A stretch of DNA of 64,000 nt, taken from Zingiber officinale (lineage: Eukaryota; Streptophyta; Magnoliopsida; Zingiberales; Zingiberaceae). Location of the stretch: positions 102,628,947 to 102,692,946 of the forward strand of contig NC_055992.1 of assembly GCF_018446385.1 (NCBI RefSeq), read 5' to 3'. The notes beneath the pieces were generated by a model. It worked only from the letters and a program-made list of their open reading frames with translations. It did no database searches and was not told the origin of the DNA. The position numbers and the translations under genes were made by a program. The stretch's first letter is position 1, and each line of letters starts with the position of its first letter. Positions 46,455 through 58,140 of this stretch are shown one piece after another.

Positions 46455-46475
46455 CTAGCCTTCCCTCCAAGTCTA
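46455..46475 (-). other. Polypurine tract of element G
   Basis: The complement reads GACTTGGAGGGAAGGCTAG directly before the 3' LTR; it primes plus-strand DNA synthesis. Confidence 0.7.
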
Positions 46476-46729
46476 GTCGAAGGAGGGGCAGCCGACTGAC
46501 TAGACCTAAGTCTATTTTTTGTTTCTTCGCCTATCTTTAGTCATGGCTTTGCAATGGCCATCGCAGTAGTCTCATGACCTTTTCTATAGTAAACTCTGTG
46601 GCCTTTAGTACAACAATCCCGTGACCCCCCAGTATAGTGATCCCGTGACCCCCTTTGGCCTGTTAAATAGGGTTGTGATCCTCCCTTGCTTCTTCACTTG
46701 CCTTATTTCTTCACCATCTTGTTCCCCTT

Positions 46730-47215
46730 GCTGAGAATATGGCTTTATATTTTCTCCTCTGGGAGTAATTCTTGTTGGAAGAGGCCAAATTTATAGATGA
46801 AGCTACTCAAGCTTTAGATCTAGCTAGTTCTCGGGAATGAGAGCTGGAAGTACTCTTGTTGATCACCCAGTCTCAAGCACGGTTGCAAATGGCCTTGAGG
46901 AACAAAACTTATCGAGATTTAGAACTTCAGGTCAAAGAGCGAACTACTTCAGGGGCTCAACAGGCTTTAGAGGTATCTATAATAACCATGGAGGTTCGCG
47001 TAACTAGCCTATTGGTGTCGCGACAGCAGCAAGATCTAGTTCGTCTGCGAGCTAAGATAGACGCTCTGGAAGCAGAGCTCAAAATTCTCAAGCAGGAAGT
47101 GGATTGTTCTGTCATACTTATGAGGGGGCGCGAACGAGTTTGCACCCCTTTGTCCATGAGATCACTTTTCTTCCTACTTTCTCCTGGGCATAAAAGAACA
47201 CACTGGCTTTTCTAA
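46730..47215 (+). pseudogene. Coiled-coil ORF relic antisense in element G
   Basis: An open stretch (46856-47215) with heptad-like LRAKIDALEAELKILKQEV and upstream FIDEATQALDLASSRE separated by a stop. No known domain. Its composition resembles the coiled-coil tails at 49740-50174 and 52637-53404, so it may be a remnant of a third copy of the same gene. Function unknown. Confidence 0.4.
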
Positions 47216-48018
47216 ATGGGGAGGGGAGGGCGATTCAGTTGGATGACAACCTTTTCATGCTACTCCCCTACTAGGCAAAATATTTCCACTTCTCCAACCT
47301 GGTCGGGTTTACCTTTAACTGGGTTGGAGTTTTCTAAGAAGTATGAGAGCTCATGTTTATAATTTTTACTGATACTCCAAGGTTTAATGTTTTGGGAGGA
47401 AAATGTAACGCTATGTAACTAATTGCGCCCCAAATGTGAAATCGGACGGTCTTTTGTATAAGACTGGACGATTTTCTTGAGTTCTTCTAGTTAATAAGAA
47501 TAAACGGACTTCCTTACTTATTCAAACACTCCACTTTCACTCATTCCTTCATTTATTATACATAGGAAATTGAATATCTTGATCGGTTCCCGATCAAGGA
47601 GATAACATTAGTATCGAGATACGTAATGATATCAATGTGAATATGACTCGTTCGGTTATATCCATTATAAATGCTCTTGTACGGGCTCGTGACACGTGTT
47701 CTCCAATCTGCTCTGCTGATGCATCCAGGTACATGCTTCGGCGCCATTGCCCTGTCATTTATTTCTTCTGACAAATCGACGCCTCCCCTTATGGGCGCAC
47801 TCTATATTCTACGGTGCTGGTTATTAGTTAACATTCACAGAAACCCTAAACCCTTTATGCTATAGTCCCTTTGTCTCCTTCCTTGAGTTGTTTCGGTGGT
47901 GCCACGGTTTAAATCTTTTCCATCCTTTGTCGGTCTCCTTCTTCTTCCGGCCTCTTCCTATCGTCCTCTCCCCAAAAGACCTCAGTAAGTGTTTCCCTTC
48001 TTTACTCCTACATTTCTC
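47216..48018 (+). promoter_or_regulatory. Possible promoter region of antisense gene copy 1
   Basis: Non-coding. It contains ATTATAAATGC (about 47664), a G-box in GACACGTGTT (CACGTG 47693-47698) and a telo-box-like AAACCCTAAACCC (47841-47853), followed by a CT-rich leader before ATG 48019. These motifs are common in plant promoters; use as a promoter is inference. Confidence 0.35.
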
Positions 48019-50174
48019 CATGACTGAAGAATTATTTTCTGCTTAGTATGCATAAACTCGCTCTACCTTTCGTGAATCTGATCAGTCTGCTCTCTATTCC
48101 CGGTATAATATCCCCCAGTCTTTTCGTATTATCGTCCCTAACTCTGAATCTCACCCCCATCTTCCTCCTAAAAATTGTGTAACTTTCTTTAAAGATCAAT
48201 TAGTAGCTGGTTTGCGCTTTCCCGTCCTTCCCTTTTTGGTAGAGATAAGCCAACATTTCAGTATTCCCTTACAACAGTTCGCTCCCAATGCCTTTCGTTA
48301 TCTTTGTGGTTTGTACATGCTCTTCTACCTCCACGACATCCCTCCTATTTCTCAAAAAATTTTCATATTTTCCTACCCCAAGAAGTCAGATCTTGGGGTT
48401 TTTTTTTTTCAATCCAAACCTAAAATGACTCTTTTTGAAAAAAATACCTTCCTCCATCAAGGCATGGAAATCATGCTTCTTTTTCATTGAATTTCTTGAA
48501 CCCATCCCCTGGTCTTATTCCTGGATATCTTCTTTTTCTAATTTGCCTGATGTGAAGGAGTTGCACAAGCTTCTCTCTTTTGCCACTTACTCCAAGAAGC
48601 TATTGGGCCATCAGTTATACATTCACAAATGGCTTCGCGATGACCTCTTATATCTTTTTGGATTGAGTCCTGTCAGGGTGGAGCTCCATGGCTCCCTTAG
48701 TAAGTTACTATTTACTTATCTAAGTCTCATTTTTACTAACTAAGATGTTTTTTATTGGGTGCAGTGGAGGCCTATTATGACTCCATGATTGAGCAACAAC
48801 TAAAGGTGCAAGACGAAGTGATCAAAGCAAAAGAGAAAGAACTTCTTATTGCTTTGAATCAGCCTCCCTTGACAGAGGTTCCTGCTAGTGTGGGTCAATC
48901 TTCTTCCGCAGAGGTTCCCACGGGTACAGAGGGTGCTTCTGTTTCTCAGGCTACAGGCTCGGAGGAAACCCTCAACGATTCCCCTACGTTGGTAGAACTC
49001 CCCTCTCTAGTGTCCTCGGGGAAATTTCCTGAGAGAGCTCCTGTTCGAAAGAGGCGTAAATTGACTCTTGCCCTTTCCCCAAAGAGGGCATCTTCCTCCC
49101 TTCCTAAGGATTCTCTTCCTAGGGACATTGTCCCTACTTCTCCGGATCTTCCTCTTTTGTCTCTCTATCCGACCCTTGCCTCTTCATCTTCCACAACCCC
49201 CTCCACTACTGTTGGTAGCTCTACATCCACCTTTTTTTGTGAATTTTCCTGTGCATACCACTTTAACTACTCAAGACTTGACCTGTCTTGTATTTTATCC
49301 CCCTTCAGCTTAGACCCATTCATCTTCTGCTTCCTCCCTCACTTCCACCCTTCTGATAATGTTGGGAGGGTATCTTAGCACCCTTTGGGAGGAGGTGCGC
49401 CAAGTATATGAGGGGACTTCTCATTCAGAGGCAGCCACTCAGTTTTTTATTGAGGAGACAAGGGTAACACTACTTTCTTGTCTGTATTTGTTCATGTTCT
49501 TTGTGATTTTCTAATGCATTCTAATTGTGCAGCGCTGGTTACATAATTTGTACCTATCCCATTTGTTGGATTCTTCCCTCCGGGAAATAGAGATATTAAG
49601 AGGACAAGCTTCGGGATTACCCTCAATTCAGGCTACCGAGCAGGTAGACAAGTTGTCCGCTGAGCTTCAGGAGGTCCGTTCATCACTTTAGGCTGAGACT
49701 AAATGAGTTGATCAATACAAAACTGCGGCAGAGAATTCCCAATCTCAATTACAGTTAACCGCCACCTACAGTGATGAATTATCCTCCAAATTGGCAGAAC
49801 AGGCGGCCGAAATCTCTCGATTATCTTCTCAGCTACAGTCTTTGAAGGATGGTCACGCTAAAGAGCTGACTGATCAATTATCTCAGCTAAATTTGAAAGA
49901 GGATACTTTGAAGGTCGCTCAAAAAGAATTGATGGATTACAAAGCTGATGAGGATGCTCGGTTTGAGATACGTCAGAAGGCCTTCTTTAAGTCTCCTGCC
50001 TTCATGGCCCCCATGTCCGATTTCATTATCAACGACATTGATTTCATACTTAAGGAGGGGGTGGATCAACTAAAAGACTTGAAGCTGGTGGTCGCTGATC
50101 CTCCTCCCAGCTTTCCTGATCATAGAAGAATATTGAATAACCGACCTCCTGACTTCTATCCCCAATTTTTGTAA
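48019..50174 (+). pseudogene. Antisense extra gene of element G, copy 1 (Transposase_28-like)
   Basis: From ATG 48019 there is an early stop (48043). The conserved block follows: FKDQLVAGLRFPVLPFLVEI, then FSIPLQQFAPNAFRYLCGLY, a signature of the plant 'putative gypsy-type transposase' family. A frameshift lies near 48440. Exon 1 ends at 48699, an intron follows (48700-48764, GTAAGT...GTGCAG), and exon 2 starts with EAYYDSMIEQQLKVQDEVIKAKEK, followed by a Ser/Pro-rich, basic KRRKLTLALSPKRA segment. A second intron (about 49464-49532) precedes a coiled-coil tail (EISRLSSQLQSLKDGHAKEL...) ending at 50174. Stops in the tail show decay. Its role is unknown; such genes are carried antisense by some Tat elements. 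Confidence 0.72.
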
Positions 50175-50941
50175 TTCTGGAAGTGCTATGTCTTTTACAA
50201 TGGTCTTATGGTGATTTTAAAACTTGGTTGGGTGTATCTTACTTATTTTTTGGTTGGTTTCATTCTCCGGGTAATGTTCCCTTTGCTCGGCCCTTTTCTT
50301 TGAGAACGTTGATCGAATAATTGTATGTGTAAATTAGGCATCCGCTTGATCCTTTTATCGAGACAGGGCGGGCTTATTTGCCCGACCCCCTCTCAAAAGA
50401 CAGGGCGAACCTATAAGTTCCTTTTTTCTCGCTCATTCTATATACCCGGACGGAGCTTTCCCATCCACTCAAGTTGTTTCACACTTCTCCTGAATTTTCC
50501 TGAACTTCCCTTTCCCGATCGTGCAGATGCCCACTTTTTTCATACTGATCGGATATCTTGATACACCTTTCTATTGTACCGATCAGATTAACTTTAATTA
50601 TTCGCTCGAACTTACCTCCAGAGGTCTGTTAAAAGGCGGATCTTCATCCTCTTCGGGATCTGATATTTATTTGGGATTAGTGTCCTGGGAAATGGCGCAA
50701 CATAAGCGCACCTCCTTTTGTGTACCCTCTGCTCTACCTACACCTCTACTGGTCTTCCTTCCGTCTTCGCGCTTCCATTTTGATCTGTGAATCATCTTTC
50801 CAAGCCATTGTTTCTGGGGTTTTAGGAAAAAAGGACGGAAAGGAGATTAAGGGTTTTTCTCTTCGTCTTCCTCCTCACGCCTTTTCCACTATCCCTGTTC
50901 AATTAGCAACTCCAACACCTTTCTCCGACCCTTCGCTTACG
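50175..50941 (+). other. Spacer between the two antisense genes
   Basis: T- and C-rich, no conserved protein. Short open frames (50325-50790) look fortuitous. It could contain the promoter of copy 2 (CATTCTATATACCCGG at about 50434). Confidence 0.4.
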
Positions 50942-53404
50942 ATGGCTTCTTCTTCCTTGGCTACTGAATGGTTCGCTAGCTGCTCTTCTGACGCTAGCGA
51001 GGCGGAGGTTTGTGTGCTTAGCCTGGATTATGGTTTTCCTTCATATGTAGCCCTTCCTTCTCTCGAGGATCACCCCCACCTTCCTCCTACAGGTAGCATC
51101 GTCGTCTTTTGGGAGCAGGTTTTGGCAGGCTTTCGACTTCCTCTACACCCTTTCTTTGCGGGTGTAAGCTCCTACTTCGATGTACTCTTGAACCAACTTA
51201 TTCCTCAATCATTTTCCTTCCTATCGGGCTTCATTGCTGTCTCCAAGATACTGGATTTTCCTCCTACTCCTAGCTTGTTCAATCAATTTTTCGTTCTCCG
51301 TCAAGTAGAGGATAGTCTTTTTAAATTTCAAAGTCGCCCTAAGACCAGTTTATTTTGTCACATTCCCCCTCAAGCAGAATGGAGACAAAAGTTTTTCTTC
51401 TTACAACTCCCTGCTCCTCCCCCATACCCCATAGTCTGGCGACGGGTTCTTCCTCCTTCTCCACCTCCGGAGACAAGGTCCATTGATCTGACATTTAACC
51501 CTTCTATGTCAAAGCTACGAGGGGTCAAGTTTAGCTTGCCTCCGTTGATCGTTGAAGGATTGCTGTTTATCTTTGGAATAATCTTCGTGGATATAGAATT
51601 GGAGGCTTCTTTTGGTGAGTTCAATACTTCTACCCATGTTTATTAATCTCCTATTATCTTTGCCTCATCTTCTTAATTTCTGTTTCTCTCAGTTAATGCT
51701 GTTCTTCCCGCTTTCATGTACAAACATCTGGGGCTAACTAACTCAGTTATAGCCAAATTGGGCGAAAAACTATTATAGCGGCGGCGGCTTAATCCCCGTT
51801 CTTCTTCTCTTGGATTGCTTCCTTTTCATGAGACTCCTACTAAGACTGATGAATCTTCTGAAGAAGAGAGTCCCTTTATTGTCCGACGCACGCAACATCT
51901 TACCGCAAAAAACAATCGACCACCGATTATCATATCTGAGTTTACACAAGCCTCGATCGCGACCTTTGAGATTTCATACGAGAGAGGTAAGGGACCAGCG
52001 CCGCCATTCGCTTTCGTTATAACTTGGCCCTTAACATGATGCGACCCAGTTTACTGATTTCTATAGTTCTCCCAGTTGTCTCCACTCCTGAGGTAACACC
52101 AAACACACTTGAATCTCCTCAGCTTCCCCTTGCCTTCTCTTCTCTTCAATCTAAGGCAAGGGCCAAAAGAACCCCTTGTAAAAGGTCTTCTCATCTTATT
52201 TCTCAAGATACTACCTCTGAACCACCTTCTAGATCTCTTCCTTTAGCATTACCTCCCCATACTTCTAACCCAAGCAGTCCTGTGACTCTCAACGTTGAGC
52301 CCCCACCTTCTTCTTCAGAATCCTTACCTCCTTCCTCTACTGGTCCCTCATCTTCCGTTCCTCCTAAACTTCTATTTTGGCAAGCCCAATGCGTGCCCTC
52401 TGTGATGAGAAAAAATGTACCCTCTTCTGCTTACGGGATCCTTCAATTAAAAATGTACTCCTTGCATGACTCAATAGCTAGAGCTTGGCTGTGCGACCAA
52501 GACTTTTTAATAGGCAAGAGCGTTTCCCAACATGCAGACCTTCACAATCGTCAAGCTTCTACTGTAAGTATTTTGGATATGTCTCCTTATTTTGCAATTA
52601 CAATTCTGTAATTGTGTTACTGCTTTTACTTAGTTCATGGCCTCAAGTTTCCATATGGGCATCCTAGCTGCTGAGTTAGACGAAGAGAATAAAATTTTAA
52701 GGGATCAAATAAGGGTTTTGGAAGCAGCCCCTCCTTTTTTCAGTGGAGAAATCAACCGATTGAAGGAAAGGATAGACTCCCAGGCCCAACATACAATCCT
52801 TCTAGAGCAAGATTTGCAAAATCATCAACAACTGATAAAGACTAAAGATGAGGAGAAAAGGATTTTGGAGTTACAGATACAGAGCCTCTCCTCTCAATTG
52901 AGTGTTGAGGTGGCCTTGAAAAATAAAGCTGTTTCAGATGCCACCCTCAGGTCTACCCTTTTGACTCAATTGGGAACTTCTCGTCCTCGATCCCCTGATT
53001 CAGCTCAAGAATTGGCCTCTCAAAATTTTGGGATGTTGCAACTACAAGAGCAGCTGAAAGCTCAAGCCTTAGAGGCGGATTTTTTATCTAAAGAGTTGGA
53101 TCGTGTTAAGGTAGAAAGGGATAATTTTAAAGCTAAATTAGAACGCCTTACCTCAGAGCTACAAGACTATAAGACAGATGAGAAAAAGCGTTGGAAGAGT
53201 CAGCATCTGGCATATCTTGCTTCTCTTGAATTCGGAACTGAGTTTGCCGGATGCATCATTGGGACTATGACCAACTCAGTGGAAGGTATTCTCGAACAAC
53301 TGCGGGAAGGAGGTTTTTTACCCCAAGAACCTCCTCCCTACTTCATAGATCTGCGGCGACTCAAAGATGGGCTACCCAAAGACCTGATCAGCAGCTTTAG
53401 ATAA
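50942..53404 (+). pseudogene. Antisense extra gene of element G, copy 2 (Transposase_28-like)
   Basis: It starts MASSSLATEWFASCSSDASEAEV at 50942. The family block reads FWEQVLAGFRLPLHPFFAGV, then YFDVLLNQLIPQSFSFLSGFI and FNQFFVLRQ. Exon 1 ends at 51614; a GT-AG intron (51615-51692) restores the frame to NAVLPAFMYKHLGLTNSVIA. A TAG at 51776-51778 breaks it, but the frame continues with NPRSSSLGLLPFHE and a Ser/Glu linker. A Pro/Ser-rich region (52100-52380) follows, then a long coiled-coil tail (52637-53404: IRVLEAAPPFFSGEINRLKER, LEADFLSKELDRVKVERDNF). Its end (LEQLREGGFLPQEPPP) parallels copy 1. Probably a DNA- or chromatin-associated protein by family; function unproven. Confidence 0.75.
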
Positions 53405-53804
53405 GGGTCGGGTGTATATATTGATTATGGGACAAAACTACTGGTGTCTATCCTCTTTGCTCAAAGACTATGTTAATGTGTTTCAACCCTATTTGTTTAC
53501 CCACCATTTTTCTAAGGTTGTAAAGCAGATTTGATAAGATATTTTTGTAGCAAGCAAAGTATTGCTCATAAACATGTGAAACAATTGAATAACATTTTTT
53601 TAAAACCATGAATGGGTATTCAAATATTAGTGTTCACCTGTTTGATGCTTCCCAATGCCTCTTTGTTTTGTGTCTTCAGAACCACCCTTGTCTGAATTCG
53701 TTTCCTTTGCTTTGTTTTTCTTTGTGGAGATCTAGTTAACTACTTTACTATGTCTTTAATTGGTCATAACAGAGCGGAAGAAGTACATTTGTACTATTGA
53801 CAGG
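53405..53804. other. Spacer between antisense gene 2 and the 103-bp array
   Basis: T-rich, probably the 3' flank of antisense gene copy 2. Nothing else recognised. Confidence 0.45.
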
Positions 53805-55135
53805 TTTAAAGTCTCTGGTTTCCCCAAAGGAAGTCCGACCGATCACTCCATAAGGTCCCTGATCGACTATGGCAGAGTGGAGGATGCACACCTGAACTAT
53901 TTAAAGGTTTAAAGTCTCTGGTTCCCCTTAAGGGAGCCTGACCGGTCACTCCTTAGGGTCCCCGATCGACTGTGACAGAGCGGAGGATGCACACTCGAAC
54001 TATTTAAGGGTTTAAAGTCTCCAGTTCCCCCTAAGGAAGCCCGACCGGTCACTCCTTAGGGTCCCCGATCGACTGTGACAGAGCGAAGGATGCACACTCG
54101 AACTATTTAAGGGTTTAAAGTCTCCGGTTCCCCCTAAGAAAGCCCGACCGGTCAGTCCTTAGGGTCCCCGATCGATTGTGATAGAGCGGAGGATGCACGC
54201 TAGAACTATTTAAGGGTTTAAAGTCTCCGGTTCCCCCTAAGGAAGCCCGATCAGTCACTTCTTAGGGTCCCCGATCGACTGTGACAGAGAGGAGGATGCA
54301 CGCTCGAACTATTTAAGGGTTTAAAATCTCCGGTTCCCCCTAAGGAAGCCCGACCGGTCACTTGTCAGGGTCCCCGATCGACTATGACAGAGTGGAGGAT
54401 GCACGCTCGAACTATTTAAGGGTTTAAAGTCTCTGATTCCCCCTAAGGAAGCTTGACCAGTTACTCCTTAGGATTCCCGATCGACTGTGACAGAGCAGAG
54501 GATGCACACTCGAACTATTTAAGGGTTTAAAGTCTCCGATTTCCCCTAAGGAAGCCCGACCGGTCACTTGTCAGGGTCCCCGATCAACTATGACAGAGCG
54601 GAGGATGCACGCTCGAATTGTTTAAAGGTTTAAAGTCTCCAGTTCTCCCTAAGGAAGCCCGACAGGTCACTTCTCAGGGTCCCCGATCGACTATGACAGA
54701 GCGAAGGATGCACGCTCGAATTGTTTAAAGGTTTAAAGTCTCCGGTTCCCCCTAAGGAAGTCTGATCGATCACACCATAGGGTCCCCGATCGACTATGAC
54801 AAAGCGGAGGATGCACGCTCTAACTATTTAAGGGTTTAAAATCTCCGGTTCCCCCTAAGGAAGCCCGACCGGTCACTTCTCAGGGTCCCCGATCGACTAT
54901 GACAGAGCAGAGGATGCACGCTCGAATTGTTTAAAGGTTTAAAGTCTCTGGTTCTTCCTAAGGAAGCCCGACCGGTCACTTCTCAAGGTCCCCGATCGAC
55001 TATGACAGAGCGGAGGATGCACGCTCGAATTGTTTAAAGGTTTAAAGTCTCCGGTTCCCCCTAAGGAAGTCCGATCGGTCACTCCATAGGGTCCCCGATC
55101 GACTATGACAGAGCGGAGGATGCACACTCGATAGT
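53805..55135 (-). repeat. 103-bp tandem array in 3' UTR of element G
   Basis: About 13 copies of a 103-bp unit (GTTTAAAGTCTCCGGTTCCC, AAGGAAGCCCGACCGGTCAC, GGTCCCCGATCGACT, GACAGAGCGGAGGATGCAC). The period is measured from GTTTAAAG at 54010 and 54113. It lies just downstream of the integrase stop, the same place as the 56- and 64-bp arrays of element I, yet the unit sequence is unrelated. Confidence 0.93.
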
Positions 55136-55213
55136 GAGACCAATTTATACTCATTAGTGAGGGCACAACTTGCTTATAGAATCAAACATATGTATGAATT
55201 ACAGGCACACTTG

Positions 55214-56445
55214 TTAGGCTCTGTACGGTTGTAAGTGATTAGCGCTCCAAGGTCTATCTAGATTTCTCCCTTCTGCATCTTGGAGATAATAAGAACCTGA
55301 GGCAAGTCTCTGTATAACCTTGTATGGTCCTCCCCACTGAGGAGCCAATTTACTGACATCTCCCACAGGTTTGATGCGTTTCCATACTAAATCCCCTACT
55401 TGAAAGAATTGGGGGATGCCCCTTTTGTTATAATTCTGCCTCATGCGTTGTCTGTATGATATAAGACGAGTAGCTGCTTTGTCTCTAGCTTCTTCTATCA
55501 AATCTAATTCCATAAGACGCCAATCAGCATTATCTTCTTCATTGTATAACCTCTTCTGTCTGATTCTACTCCCACTTCAATGGGAACTATTGCTTCTCCG
55601 CCATATACTAACTGAAAGGGAGTAATCCCTGTGGCTTCTCGAGTAGTAGTGCGGTACGCCCATAGAACACTAGGTAACTCGTCTACCCAACTACCACCAA
55701 CATGATCTAACTTGGTTTTGAGGCCTCTGATGATCTCCCTGTTAGTTACCTCTACTTGACCATTACTCTGTGGATATGCCACAGAGGTGAAAGCTTGTGT
55801 AATGTCGTATCCTACACACCATTCTTCAATCTTTTTCCCTTGAAACTGTCTATCATTATCAGAGACCAATTTATGAGGGATACCAAATCTGCAAATAATA
55901 CTTTACCATAGAAACTTGATAACCGCGTTTTCAGTAATTATCGCTAGTGGTTCTGCCTCTACCCATTTGGAGAAGTAATCCACAGCTACTAATAAAAACT
56001 TTCTCTGTGCAGTTGCCAGAGGGAAGGGTCTTACTATGTCCATACCCCACTGATTAAAAGGGCAAGAAACCATAGAGGTTTTCAATAGTTGAGTAGGATG
56101 TTGTGGAATATTTTGATGCTTCTGACAAGATATACAGGTTCACACAAGTCGAGCTGCATCTTCCTGTAAGATGGGCCAAAAATATCCGGATAGTAATATT
56201 CTACGAGCTAGAGATCTTCCCCCAGCATGACTACCACATGAGCCCTGATGAACCTCTTGTAGAATATAGGGTATATCATCTGTTCCGATACATTTAAGCA
56301 AGGGACTAGAAAAGACCCTCTTGTATAGATGGCCTCCTATCAGAGTGTAACGAGTAGCCTTCTTCTTAAAGACCCTGGCTTGCTCTACATCTGCAGGAAG
56401 GATGCCTTGTTGCAAGAATAATATGATGGGCGCGTGTCAATCTCA
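55214..56445 (-). pseudogene. Integrase of element G
   Basis: The zinc-binding HHCC part lies near 56110-56330 (HLYKRVFSSPLLKCI, HQGSCGSHAGGRSLARRILL, then CISCQKH). The core has WGMDIVRPFP (first Asp, about 56030), VSDNDRQFQG (second Asp, about 55860) and PQSNGQVEVTNREI (catalytic Glu, about 55755). The C-terminal tail is at 55214-55513 (KPVGDVSKLAPQWGGPYKVI, DRPWSANHLQPY). The enzyme inserts element cDNA. Breaks: paired TGA codons at about 56437-56445, TGA at 56140-56142, TAA at 55903-55905, and a one-base shift near 55556. Confidence 0.9.
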
Positions 56446-57300
56446 TTGTATCTCCGCATTGGCTACTCTCTCAATACAAGATACTAAAATTGTCTGTTCT
56501 ACTGGTTTATCTAGATTCCAAGGTATCACAACTGATGCGAGTTTTGCCAATTCATCAGCTACTTGATTTTCTGATCGGGGTATCTTCTGTATATTAACTT
56601 CTTGGAATGAAACTCTTAACTTATCAAAGGCTTCTGCATATAACTTGAGTCGATCATTATTAATTTCAAACTTTCCCATCAGTTGTTGTGCTGCCAATTG
56701 AGAATCAGAGTAAATCTGTACCCGTGAAACCCCTACATGCCGAGCAGCTTGTAACCCAACTATTAGTGCTTCATATTCTGCTTCATTATTAGTGGCTCTG
56801 TAATTTAGGCGCACGGAAAGTTGGATTCGATCCTCCTTAGGAGATATGAGAAGAATTCTAATCCCACTACCCTGCCTGGTGGAGGATCCATCCACATAAG
56901 TTTTCCAAATCGCTTCTTCCTCTGGGCCTTGTACCTCTGCTATGAAATCTACCAATGCTTGTGCTTTGATGGCCGATCGGGGTTGATATTGTATGTTATA
57001 TTCACTGAGTTCAGTTGTCCATTTGATCAAACGACCCGATACCTTAGGATTAAGAAGTATGCGGCCCAGAGTACTGTTGGTCAATACTATGATGGCGTGT
57101 GATAGGAAATAAGGGCGTAATCTTCTAGCTGTTAACACTATTGCATAGGCTAACTTCTCAAGCGTAGTATATCTACACTCGGCTCCTTTTAATAAGTGGC
57201 TTGAAAAATATGCAGGTTGTTGTTCCTTGCCCTCCCGCCTTACCAATACTGAGCCTACAACATGCTCATTCACGGAAAGATAGATCCACAAAGTCTCTCC
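56446..57300 (-). pseudogene. Tandem RNase H domains of element G
   Basis: Two RNase H domains follow RT in one open frame. The first (57294-56938) has lost its usual catalytic signatures: YLSVNEHVVG and VLTNSTLGRI stand where the Asp-containing motifs should be. The second (56907-56539) is the chromosomal (archaeal-like) type with YVDGSS (Asp), NNEAEYEAL (Glu), YSDSQL (Asp) and NQVADELAKLA (Asp), so all four acidic positions are present. This pairing is known from Tat-lineage elements; the second domain is thought to replace the decayed first one in removing template RNA. Confidence 0.9.
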
Positions 57301-58140
57301 TACCATAGGCTTAGCTAGGACAGGCAAGGTAGACAAATAGTCCTTCAATTGTTGGAAAGCTTTATTACACTCTTCATCCGATTGAAACATATTGGCCTTC
57401 CGGAGTATCTTGAAGAAATGGAAACTTCGATCTACCGAGCGAGAGATGAAATGGGACAAGGCCGTAATTCTGCCAGTCAACCTTTGTGTTTCTTTTATGT
57501 TGTGCGGCGGCTCCATGTTCTGGATCACCTTGACTTTGCCGGGATTGGCCTCTATTCCCCACTCTGTGACTATATAGCCCAAAAATTTATCACTTTTGGC
57601 TCCAAACAAGCATTTGCAAGGGTTTAGCTTAAGCCCATATTGTCTCAGTATCCTGCAAGTTTCTTCTATATCCCTACATAAATCATTAGCCTGAAGAGAT
57701 TTAATCAATATGTCATCCACATAAACCTCCATATTTCTTCCAATATGTTTTCTGAAGACCTTATTCGTGAGCCTTTGATACGTTGCCTCTGCATTTTTTA
57801 GCCCGAAAGGTATAACATTATAATAATAGGTACCTTCAGAGGTTATAAAACTAACCTTTTCCTGGTCTTCTTTAGCGAGGGGGATTTGATGATATCCCTA
57901 ATAGGTGTCCAACATACAAATATACTCACACCTGGCAGTAGAGTCTACCACTTGATATATGCGAGGAAGGGGATAATAATCTTTTGGACAAGCTTTGTTA
58001 AGGTCTCGAAAATCAATGCATACTCGCCACTTGTTTCCAGGTTTGGAAACTAGGACTATATTAGCCAGCCAACTAGGGAACTATACCTCCCTAATGTAAT
58101 CCACTTCCATTAGTTTATCTATTTCCTCTTTAATAGTCTA
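57301..58140 (-). pseudogene. Reverse transcriptase of element G
   Basis: The minus frame is continuous with its neighbours but interrupted by TAG at 58138-58140, 58081-58083 and 57898-57900, each at a position where a Gln codon is usual. Motifs: FPSWLANIVLVSKPGNKWRV, FRDLNKACPKDYYPLP, GYHQIPLAKEDQEKVSFIT, then MEVYVDDILIKS with an intact YVDD centre at about 57712-57723, and CLFGAKSDKFLGYIVTEWGI. It copies the element RNA into DNA. Confidence 0.92.

Noticed and set aside
45503..46540. Several ~100-codon Cys-rich plus-strand ORFs in the G LTRs (also 61235-62272)
   Set aside because: 131-bp tandem repeats inside LTRs create staggered, near-identical frames; no coding signal beyond repetition.
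47841..47853. Interstitial telomere repeat
   Set aside because: Only about two units (AAACCCTAAACCC); better seen as a telo-box.
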